From Macrotis lagotis (Eukaryota; Chordata; Mammalia; Peramelemorphia; Peramelidae): a stretch of DNA of 64,000 nucleotides. The stretch covers positions 427,581,890 through 427,645,889 of the forward strand of contig NC_133658.1 of assembly GCF_037893015.1 (NCBI RefSeq). Direction: 5' to 3'. Of this stretch, positions 54,993 through 64,000 are shown piece by piece. Under the pieces are notes generated by a model. That model did not search any database, was not told the origin of the DNA, and was given only the letters and a program-made list of their open reading frames with translations. The position numbers were made by a program, and so were the translations under genes. How positions within the stretch are numbered: position 1 is the first letter of the stretch; each line of letters starts with the position of its first letter.

Positions 54993-55870
54993 GTTCATTG
55001 CCTATCATATATTAGCTGTTTGTGTCGTAGTGTCATATAAATATTTTTATATCCTTGTTTAAGGCATGCTCTCAGCTTATGAGCAGATCTGCTGTCATAT
55101 CACCATTTTTATTATTACTAATATATAAAATGGGTATAATCATGTTACAGTGTTATTGTGCTGAGAAAAATGAGTGACATCTGCATTCAGATAATTCTTT
55201 TCTAGATTTCCTCTATGTTTCTGTTGCTAAATGTTGTTTTTTTTTTCCTTGAAGAAACATGGTTCCACTGAAATATATAGCAAGATGGTTGAGCAGCATG
55301 TAATCTAAAATGATTTATCTTCTCCAAGTCAGTCTGAACTATCAATCCATCTTTGGTGACCTTCAAATTAGTTAAGATAGGTTTCAGGTTTTTGGAACAC
55401 ATTTCAATCCTTTATGTTCAATAGAACAAATTATTACTGCAAAGGTTGATGCTTTGGATTTTATATTTTTCAGGAAATCTTAAAGCACTATATATAAACA
55501 GTAATTATTATTTTTTCAAACACAAGGTCTCAGGAAGTTACCACTGAACTTCCTACTTCCTTTCTTCCTTTGACCCTGGAACTTCATTTGGAGCAACCAT
55601 TAGACCAAAGAAGAGACAGGCTATTTACCTTTATCAAATGGAGATACTGTTTGACATCTAAGGGAAGATGAGAAACTTCTTCCATCTAATCTCAAAAAGT
55701 CACAGATATTTACCTTTATTTGTGCAAGGAATCTCTGTGTATGTATGGGTATTTGTATATTTTTCCTTTTTCTTTGTAAATGTGCTAATCCAACTCTTTC
55801 CCTGTACCTTGTATGAATTGTGTAAATTTGCCCTTGTTAGTATGTAAACTCAAATTCTGACCTCACCCCC
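54993..55870. other. Mostly unassigned
   Basis: A weak MIR piece around 55120-55190; otherwise no feature that I can support. Confidence 0.3.
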
Positions 55871-55872
55871 AG

Positions 55873-55982
55873 CTTCTTAGAATAAGAGCTCCTTAAAGAC
55901 AAGAATCAGATTTTTGCCTTTCTTTGCATCCTAAGCACTTAGCACAGTGGTAAGACATAATAAATATTTGTTGACTGATTAA
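55873..55982 (+). repeat. L2 LINE 3' end
   Basis: 'ataagagctccttaaagaca', 'taagcacttagcacagtggt' and 'aataaatatttgttgactga' in sense order. Confidence 0.75.
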
Positions 55983-57160
55983 AGCACAAGTTTCAGCAGA
56001 GCATCCAGGCTATAACTATTTTTAATTGCTAATATATATAAGTTTGAGTTTGATAATGATTAGACTTCAAAGGCAAGGTCTCAGTGACCAGAGAATTTCC
56101 TTTTTGCTGTGTCAAAATGCTTTGCCAGTGTCTTCCTCCTACCCCTCTCTCATGGCATGAAGGTAACCTCAGTCTTGAGAAGTGATGTCAGCAGAGGACT
56201 AATACCAGGGAAGGCTACAGGCTCATGAAAGCATTCTCAGCCAAGAGGTGATGGATTATATGTTTGTAAGTCAACCAAACTAAATTTGAAGCAACTCATT
56301 CCCAAAAGCTTGACTCTAAGGAGATGTGATTCCATTTTATTTCTTGGCAAAGCAAACTGACAGTATAAAACAAACAAGCAAATGAAAGACAAAAGAAAAA
56401 TTCATGGCAAACATTTTGAGTTCAGCAGTTTTGGAATGGAAATTTAATCATCAAATTTTGAGAACTGAAAAATTCAGCAAGAGCATTCATTAATTTAGCT
56501 ATTAAGGTGGGTGATGATATGATTCCCTTCCCTGGAAATCTTCCAAAAATTAGTGAAAAGTTGCTTGTTAAGATTCTTCTAGAAGGAATCCTTGTTCAGG
56601 GACAAATTAGATTGAACAATCTTAGATATCTTTTCCTATTCTGAGAGAAGACAATCTCTTCTTGCACTTTCTCTAGATCTCTTCTTTGTACTTATAACCT
56701 TCTACTTCATGTTATTCTTATTCAATCACATTGTGTCTCCTCCCTTTACAGATTATGCAGGAACTATGACATTTTATTATCTTAATATGTGCTTAACATT
56801 TTTTATTACTTGAATTAAATGCTCAGAGTGGAGGTGATTCTATCTGTATTAACTGAAGAAACATCCATATCAGTGCAGAAATCCTTAATGCCATAAGTCT
56901 GCAAGACAAGCTTAAAGTTTACATTACAGTGTCTAAATTCTCTTAATCTATTGAAAAAAGAATGTCTGCTCCCTTGGTTGAAGAAATAAATGCTCTAAAA
57001 CTGAACAAGTCTTTGGATTTCAATAAGGGATCAGTAATCTCCTATTCCACTTAGTATGCACAGGACTCTTAACTTGGGAAACCAAAAAAGAGAGCTAACT
57101 CTAAAGTTTCACACCTGGACCATTTCTCTTCTGAATTGTGTAAATATGTCATTTGTTTTA
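55983..57160. other. Unique interval, no recognisable feature
   Basis: The longest stretch in the window without a repeat that I can name. No open frame above background on either strand and no convincing splice-flanked exon by eye. Confidence 0.35.
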
Positions 57161-57164
57161 ATCT

Positions 57165-57345
57165 GTTTTGTATCATTCTCCAACTGTTCTGGTTAGGAGT
57201 CTTGTCCCACTACACAGTGAGCTCCTTGAAGAAAGGGGCTATTCCTTTACTCTCATACTACACACACATACCCACACAAACACACACATACACACAAAGC
57301 TAGTCAGATATTTGAACACCTAGAGCATGCTCAAGAAATATGAAC
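57165..57345 (+). repeat. L2 LINE 3' end with CA-rich insert
   Basis: 'cagtgagctccttgaagaaa' is the sense L2 block; CA repeats follow at 57264-57296, then 'tagagcatgctcaagaaata'. Confidence 0.5.
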
Positions 57346-57459
57346 GTGAAAAGGACAGCTAAATGAGAAAATTGGAATCCAGGATGCAGGAGCACTAAAG
57401 CAAAAATTGAATGAGTTTGAAAAGAGAAAAATTTGAATTACTATACATGTGGTTTTTGA

Positions 57460-57905
57460 AAAATAAAAACAGCTGCACAAATTCAGAACAAGGGAGGTTT
57501 GGTTATGTTAAAATAAAAAAAACCCTAAGATTTTCTTGGATTTCCAGCTCAATGGGAGACCAGTATAATATGGTGCCTGAAAGAGTATAGGCTGCATTCT
57601 TCATTTCCAGAGCAAAGGAGATATTCAACTGCATCTTGAGCACTATGTTGGTACCATAATTCAGAAGGAACATTGACAGCCCAGTTGTTTAACCTAGGTT
57701 ACATGAAACATACTATATGATTACTGAAAAGAATTAAAGAATATTGAAAGAAAAATCACCTGATTTTTAAGTTTAATAAGTTCCCTCTCCCAGAATATGT
57801 TTAAATGTAAACTGGATTTGTCTTTGGTGCTGTAAAGATGATTCTTAAAGTGAGGAGGCAAGAATTGTGAACTCTAAGAACTCTTCAGCTATAGATTCTG
57901 TAATT
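57460..57905 (+). repeat. CR1/L3 LINE fragment
   Basis: 'cagctcaatgggagaccagt', 'tataatatggtgcctgaaag', 'taggctgcattcttcatttc' and 'cagaaggaacattgacagcc' match the CR1/L3 order just upstream of the segment seen at 9.2 and 10.8 kb. Confidence 0.5.
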
Positions 57906-58074
57906 ATAATATTTCATTTGAATAGGAAAAGTTGTAGGAATGAATTGATGGTAGCTTACTGAATTCCAGAAGTTTAAATTCTAGAGAAAGACTCTCTTAG
58001 GCACACCTTTAGGATATAACCATTCCTTGTTTGATTAGTATAAAGTAGAAATCATTCCCATAGTAGTTTCAGAA

Positions 58075-58545
58075 AAATTCTACTGGATTCATAAGAACTC
58101 ATGTAAAGTAAAATATGCAGAACCAAGGGAACATTGTACACAATAATAACAATATAGTAACAACAATAAACTATGAAAGATTGAAGCTTGTTTTTGCATG
58201 AAGGTGAGGGAAAGCAATTTAAAAATAAAAAACAAAAAAAAAATAAACTCTAAATGACTTAGCTATTCTGATCAATACAATGATCCATGGTAATTCCAAA
58301 GAACTCATGATGAAAAATGCCATTTACCTCCAGAAAATGAACTGATGGACTCTGGGTGCAGATTGAAGCATATCTTTTCATTTTATTTTTCCTATTTTTC
58401 TTGTTTTTCTTCCTTTTTTATAGCATGATTAATATAGAAATGTTTCTCATGACTTCACATGTCTTCTTAATGGGTGAGGAAGGGGCTGGAGGGAGGGAAA
58501 GAATTTAGAAATGAAAATAATTTTTTAATCTTTCCCTTGCTAGCT
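58075..58545 (+). mobile_element. L1 3' end, 5'-truncated
   Basis: 'gaacattgtacacaataata', 'caatgatccatggtaattcc' and 'catttacctccagaaaatga' are L1 ORF2-end/3' UTR text, with a T/C-rich stretch and 'gaggaaggggctggagggag' before the tail. Confidence 0.7.
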
Positions 58546-58814
58546 AAAGGTAAAGGAGAAACTGAAAACATTTTTTTTTAGTGTAACACAGTGTTAAACA
58601 AAAAATACATCTAGAGTTGTCCCAACTACTTGTAGGTGACCATGGGTACTAGTTAGGCTCTTGTGTGCTTTTGGGAATGATGAAGTCCCTGGTGGGTTCT
58701 GGATAGCCATGTATGACTCAATACTTAGATGCTTTGGAAATGACAAAGCAATTTCCTTATTGGCCACTGAACTAAAAGAATCAATGACTTGTAGACTTTG
58801 TGGGGGTGGGGATT

Positions 58815-58955
58815 TTTGCAAGGAAATGGAGATTAATGACTTGCTCAAGGCCACACAGGTAAGTAATTATTAAGTTTTGAAACTGGATTTGAACTCTGGT
58901 CCTCTTGACTCCAGGATCAGTTCTCTATCTGCTGTGCCACCTAGCTGCACCTTTG
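58815..58955 (-). mobile_element. WSINE1-like SINE, antisense
   Basis: 'tttttgcaaggaaatggaga', 'ccacacaggtaagtaattat' and 'tgctgtgccacctagctgca' in antisense order; more diverged than the other copies. Confidence 0.8.
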
Positions 58956-59265
58956 GTAAACTTTTAAAAAGGAAATTAATGTGCTCCTCTCTCTGCCTTC
59001 CTTTGACCCTCCAGATGACATCATATAAGTCTGGAACTTCCAGAGAAGGCTGAGTGAAGTTTTGTCTTTTTGTCGTCCTGACCACCACGTGGCCATGAGG
59101 GCAAATCATTTAAAATATATATCCTTCCTACACAACTCTAAAATTGGATCTCATTGTCTTTTATGGTTTTTATTTCTTTAAAGACCAAATTAAGTTAAGT
59201 TGACCATTCATCTCAAAATGAATGTGCTCTTGTGAATAAGAAAGGATCATAGTATCTGAAACTTA
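58956..59265. other. No recognisable feature
   Basis: Unassigned. Confidence 0.3.
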
Positions 59266-59269
59266 GAGT

Positions 59270-59698
59270 TGGTTGGAACTGACAGGAGAAAGGGGGAGCT
59301 TCTGCATTAGAAAAGATGATACAATAACAGAAGCCTTTTGACAGTGTTAACCTCCATTACCCTGTTCCAGGTCACAGTTCCAAAGAACAGATGAGAGTTT
59401 TCAGTCTTGAGGAACAGGAACACTACTCATATAAAGACCAGAGTACAAATGAGGATAGCAGAGACCTTTCCCCATATCACACAACTTTGGAAGCACCAAA
59501 AATCTTCAGGCCTCCAGATTGAACTGTGTTGGCAAAACTGAACAATAAAAAAATCTGACCATAAAAAGTTACTATGGTGAAAGAAATCTGAAACAAAATT
59601 GGAAAAAGACAATAACTTGACATTGTCTTCAAGCAAAGTATCAAAGGAAAATACGGTTTGGACAGAAGCCCAACAAGAATTCTTAGAAAAATACAATG
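59270..59698 (+). mobile_element. L1-F: old L1 5' UTR/ORF1 start, cut by L1-C
   Basis: 'cttgaggaacaggaacacta', 'gaccataaaaagttactatg' and 'gcccaacaagaattcttaga' belong to the 5' UTR end and ORF1 beginning of the same general L1 type as L1-D. It breaks off where L1-C starts. Its continuation must lie beyond the right edge if L1-C is a simple insertion. Confidence 0.65.
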
Positions 59699-60392
59699 AG
59701 GGACTTATGCCCAAGATGGTGGAGAGAAAACAGGCACAGTGCTAGTCTCCTGATCTTCCCTCACATATAAAATGAAACAAAGCTCTTAACAGAAATCCAA
59801 TCCACAAAACCCAGAAAGAGAAACTAAGAGAAGAGGATCTACCTCAAAGTTTGTCCTCTGGGATCATGGGTGAGCCAGGCTTAGAAGGTAGAGTCTGCCA
59901 GGAGCAGAGGACAGGGTCAGAGCCTGAGAACTCAACTTGCCTGATCTGTGGGGTGGGCAAGATCCTGAGACCCTGAAAGTGTGACCAGGCTGATCATCGA
60001 CAGGGTGGGCAAGAGTTTGAAAGCTCAACTAGCCTGATCAGTTGGGCAGACTGAAAGCCTAAAAGATGGGCAAGCCTGATTGGACAACTAGGGAGCAGAG
60101 GCAATGGTTGTAGCACTGACTTTCTGGAGCTTGCCAGCAGAGCTGAAGGAAGAGTTGCAGTCATACCTTCATTTCAGCTGAAGCCTCTTTCCAGAACAAA
60201 GACAATTACAGCCCACCTCTGCCCCGGGAGAAGGACTGAGCAGCAGACCTCCATTGCCTGTAAATAGGGAGAGCAATTAACTTGCCCTAGGGCAAAAACC
60301 ACCATTGATCAAAGATAACTTGGAGTTACTAAACCCAGTGAATAAAGCCTCTAGGGATATCAAAATCCTCACCAACATAAGGTCTTAGTAAA

Positions 60393-61385
60393 ATGAAGAA
60401 AGACCAGAAGAAAAGGGGTTCCATAGAAAAATTCCTAGAAGGAAAAGACCCTAACTCAGAAAGACCTAGAACCTTTGAGGAGAAAACAATCTGGTCTCCA
60501 GCACAGAAAGACTTCCTTGAAGAAATCAAGGAGTTTAAAAATCAACTGGAAAATTTGAGAGAGACAATTAACACCACCTTGCAACAAGAAAACAAATCAT
60601 TGGATAATACAATCTGAAAAAATGAAAAATGAAAATAATTCTCTCAAAATCTCAATTGGTCAAATGGAAAACACTTTCAAAAATAGAATTGACCAATTCG
60701 AAAAGGAGTTGCAAAAGGTAAATGAAGAAAATTCTTCTCTTGAAAAAAATGGAGTCTGTGGAAACTAATGACTTCATGAGACAACAAGAGTCTGTTAAAC
60801 AAAACCAAAAAAATTGAAAACATAGAACAAAATACCTCATCAGCAAAACTACTGACCTCGAGAACTGATCAAGAAGGGAAAATCTGAGCATTACTGGTCT
60901 TCCTGAAAATATTGAAGAGGAAAAAAATCCTGGACTTAATATAGGATTTGGTGATGGAAAACTGCCCTGATATCATGGAACCAGAGGGAAAAATCATTAC
61001 TAAAAGAATACATTGATCCCCTGTGGGAAAAGATCCTAAAATGAAAACACCAAGGAATATTGTTGCCAAATTCCAGAATTATCAGATAAGAAGGGAAAAT
61101 CCTGCAAACAGCCATAAAGAAACAATCTAGATACCAAGGAGCCACAGTAAGTATTACACAGGACCTGGCTGCATCAAAATTAAGGGATCAAAGTGCCTAG
61201 AATGATGTATTCTGAAGAGCAAGAGAACTTGGAAAGCAGCCAAGAATCCACTACCCAGCAAAGCTGAGTCTTCTCTTCCAGGGGAAAAGATGGACATTTC
61301 ATGAAATGGGAGACTTCCAACATTTCCTGACAAAAAGATCAGAGCTAAATAGAAAATTTGGACATCAAAGAGGAGACTCAAGAAA
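60393..61385 (+). pseudogene. L1-C ORF1 relic
   Basis: ATG at 60393 opens MKKDQKKRGSIEKFLEGKDP and runs 74 codons (…SPAQKDFLEEIKEFKNQLEN…) to a stop at about 60617. Coiled-coil, RRM ('atgccctgatatcatgg'-type text near 60963) and C-terminal blocks ('cactacccagcaaagctgag', 'acatttcctgacaaaaagat') follow in other frames. Broken by stops and frameshifts. Confidence 0.85.
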
Positions 61386-61596
61386 AGGTTAAAAACAAGG
61401 AGGGAATTTAAAGGAAAAATTAACTGCTATCCAATAAGGTAAAACTGATCATATCTCCTCCTGGGAGAAAGATTCTCATAACTCTTGAGAACTGTAACCA
61501 TTTTAGAGAGAATATACTTAGCCAGAAGTTATGGATACTCATGATTTTTCTATCTATGATTTAAAAAAGAATACCTCCTTAAAAAGGGGGAGAGTA

Positions 61597-61760
61597 GGGC
61601 GGCTAGGTGGCAATGGGGTGGCTAGGTGGCACAATGGAGAAAACACCGACCCTGAAGTCAGGAGTACCTGGGTTCAAATCCGGTCTCAGACACTTAATAA
61701 TTACCTATGTGGCCTTGGGCAAGCCACTTAACCACATTTGCCTTGCAAAAACCTAAAAAA
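61597..61760 (+). mobile_element. WSINE1-like SINE with duplicated 5' head, in L1-C
   Basis: The head occurs twice: 'ggcggctaggtggca' at 61599 and 'ggtggctaggtggca' at about 61617. The body runs to 'ttgcaaaaacctaaaaaaca'. Flanks 'gggggagagtag' and 'tggggacagtaa' could be a weak TSD. Confidence 0.9.
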
Positions 61761-62194
61761 CAAAGTGGGGACAGTAAGAAGATGGTAAGATGGAGGAGAT
61801 TGAATGGGGGTAAATCTCATTACAGGAAGAGGTACAAAAGACCTATTTTAATAAAGGGGAAGAAGGAAGGAGCTGAGAAATACTTGAATCTTCCTCTCAT
61901 CAGACTTGGCTTAAACTTAACTTACACACTTATTTAAGAAACTTATCTTAGCTTTCAAGCATTAAAAGGGGAAAAGGGGAAGGAGGGAATGGGGAAGGAG
62001 ACAAAAAGGGGAACTAACAGAAGGAAGGAAGGGAAGAAGGAGAAAAGGGAAAGGGGAAATAAAGGAGAGGGGGATTGATAGAGGAGGATAAACACACTGA
62101 AGGTGGTGGTATAAACAAAATACTGGGGAATATGGATAAAGGGAAAAAAGGGAAAACTTCAGAGGGAAGATAACATAAAGGGCAATAAAGAGTT

Positions 62195-64000
62195 AGTAAT
62201 TATAACTTTAAATGTGAATGAGATGAATTCTCCCTTAAAAAATAAGTGAATAACAGAATAAATTAAAAACCAGAATCCTACAATATGCTGCTTACAAGAA
62301 ACTCATTTGAAGCAGATTGATACATATAGTGTAAAGGTAAAAGGTTGGAGGAAAATATATTTTGCTTCAGCTTAAGTGAAAAAAAGTAGGGGTAGCAATC
62401 CTTATCTCAGACAAAACAGCTGCAAAAATAGATCTCATTAAAAGAGATAAGGAAGGAAACTATATCCTCCTAAAAGGTACCATAGACAATAAAGTAGATT
62501 CAATACTAAATATGCATGCACCCAGTGGTATAGTATCCAGATTCTTAGAGGATAAGTTAAAGGAGTTATGTGAAGAAATAGACAGCAAAACTCTACTAGT
62601 AGGAGACCTCAACCTCCCACTCTCAGATTTAGATAAATGTAACCATAAAATAAACAAGAAGGAACTTAAGGAGATAAATAGATTGTTAGAAAACCTAGAT
62701 ATGATAGACTTTTGGAGGAAACTGAATGGGGAACAGAAAGAAATAGACTGTTTTCTGGTGTACACGGCACTTACACAAAATTTGACCATGTACTAGAGCA
62801 TAAAAACCTAATAATTGAGTGAAGAAAGGCAGAACTAATGAATACATTATTCTCAGATCAGAATGTAATAAAAATCATATGAAATACTGGACCAGGGAGA
62901 TGCAGACCCAAAACTAACTGGAAACTAAATAACCTCATTTTAAAAAATGAGTGGATTAAAAAACAAATCATAGAAAGAATTAATTATTTCATCTTAGATA
63001 ATGACAAGAATGAAACAACATGCCAAAAGCTATGGGATTCACTCAAGGCAACTGTCAGAGGATATATTATATTTTTAAATGCTTACATGCATAATTAGAG
63101 AAAGAGAAAATCAATGAACAAAATATACAACTAAAAAATTAGAGAAAGAATAAATTTAAAACCCCAAATTAAATACCAAATTAGAAATTCTAAAAATTAA
63201 ATGAGAAATTAATAAAATTAAAAACAAGAAAACTATTGAATAAATAAAACCAAGAGTTGGTTTTATAAAAAAAACAATAAAATTGATAAATCTCTGGTTA
63301 ATTTGATTGAAAAGAATGAAAGAAGAAAACCAAAATTGTTTAGTATCATAAATGAAAAATATGAACTCACCACCAATGAGGAGGAAATTAAGGTAATAAT
63401 TTGGAATTATTTTAACCAACTCTATGCCAATAAATATGACAATCCAAGTGAAACAGATGAATATTTACAAAAGTATAAGTTGCACAAGTTAAATAATGAA
63501 GAAATTAAATACCTAAACAACCCTATCTCAGAAAAAGAAATTCAACAAGCCATTATTGAACTCCCTAAGAAAAAATTTCCAGCATCAGATGGATTCACAA
63601 GTGAATTCTATCAAACATTTAAGCAACAATTGGTTTCAATTCTATATAAACTCTGGAAAAAATAGGTGAAGACAGAACTCTGCCTAACTCTTTCTATGAC
63701 ACCAATATGGTGTTGATGCCTGAAGTTGAAGAGTTAAAACAGAGAAAGAGAAGTATAGACCTATCTCCCTAATTAATATAGATGCAAAAATCCTAAATAA
63801 AATCTTAGCAAAATGATTACAAAAAGTTATCACTAAGATAAAACACTATTTCCAAGTAGGATTTATCCCAGGGATGCAGGCTTGGTTCAATATTAGGAAA
63901 ACTGTCAGTATAATTAATTGTATCAATAAAAAACCTATCAGAAATCATATGATTACATCAATAGATTCTGGAAAAGCTTTTAACAAATACAGCATCCATT
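62195..64000 (+). pseudogene. L1-C ORF2 relic, endonuclease and start of RT
   Basis: Begins with TLNVNEMNSPL near 62207 (the G of NVNG is E). A 94-codon open piece (62512-62796) holds LLVGDLNLPLSDLDKCNHKI and MIDFWRKLNGEQ, the GD-N and downstream blocks of the endonuclease. A 120-codon piece (63303-63665) holds [16 protein letters not shown] and [20 protein letters not shown], the linker before RT ('SPGPDGF.SEFYQ' block). PGMQAWFNI near 63870 begins the RT. Several stops; frame changes between pieces. Confidence 0.88.

Larger units (their letters stand above)
59699..64000 (+). mobile_element. L1-C: L1-A family, 5' complete, runs off right edge
   Basis: Starts near 'gcccaagatggtggagagaa', like L1-A. 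5' UTR 59699-60392, ORF1 relic 60393-61385, spacer with an inserted SINE (61597-61760), ORF2 relic from about 62195. The window ends inside the RT domain, just after 'atcaatagattctggaaaag' (SID block). It supplies the reference state for several changes in L1-A. Confidence 0.9.

Overview
The window reads as ordinary non-coding DNA from a marsupial nuclear genome. The evidence is the repeat content: MAR1-type CORE-SINEs, THER1/MIR-type SINEs, a tRNA-headed SINE ending in 'ttgcaaaaacctaaaa' (resembling the WSINE1 type of Australian marsupials), RTE-tailed SINEs ending in 'aaggacaaacaacaac', marsupial-style L1s with long 5' UTRs, half-L1 (HAL1-like) elements, and old L2, CR1/L3 and RTE relics. 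Family names are from memory of consensus sequences, not from a search. I found no intact host gene, no spliced exon, no RNA gene and no CRISPR array. The only host-gene-derived sequence I can support is a processed RPS15A pseudogene on the minus strand near 16.65-17.08 kb.

Layout. 0-11 kb: the 5' end of a minus-strand L1 leaving the window, then old SINE/L2 remnants, an RTE-tailed SINE, three dinucleotide arrays and a purine-rich tract. 11-15 kb: a decayed RTE LINE interrupted by SINEs, an AT-rich region and a split RTE-tailed SINE. 15-34 kb: L1 3' ends, the RPS15A pseudogene, about ten MAR1/WSINE-type SINEs, many MIR/L2 pieces, and an exact-looking 73-bp repeat at 21.3 and 22.7 kb. 34-41 kb: a plus-strand L1 with decayed 5' UTR, ORF1 and ORF2, then a minus-strand L1 3' end split by a younger minus-strand L1 with clear target-site duplications (TSDs), then a CR1 reverse-transcriptase fossil.

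41-53.3 kb is the most structured part. A minus-strand HAL1-like element is split into halves by a plus-strand near full-length L1 ('L1-A'). L1-A is itself split by a 3.17-kb ORF1-only element ('HAL1-B') and by a SINE. All three insertions have TSDs I could read, so their order is fixed. HAL1-B carries a single-frame 362-codon ORF1 with three stops, no ORF2, and a 3' region holding three SINE-like modules in antisense. This is the feature most worth following up.

53-59 kb is mostly unique AT-rich sequence with L2, CR1, MITE-like and L1 3' pieces. 59.3-64 kb holds a second L1 of the L1-A family ('L1-C'), inserted into an older L1 and running off the right edge; it carries its own SINE. Nothing here forms a host pathway: the biology is that of retrotransposons inserting into one another, of SINEs borrowing LINE tails, and of microsatellites growing inside LINEs.
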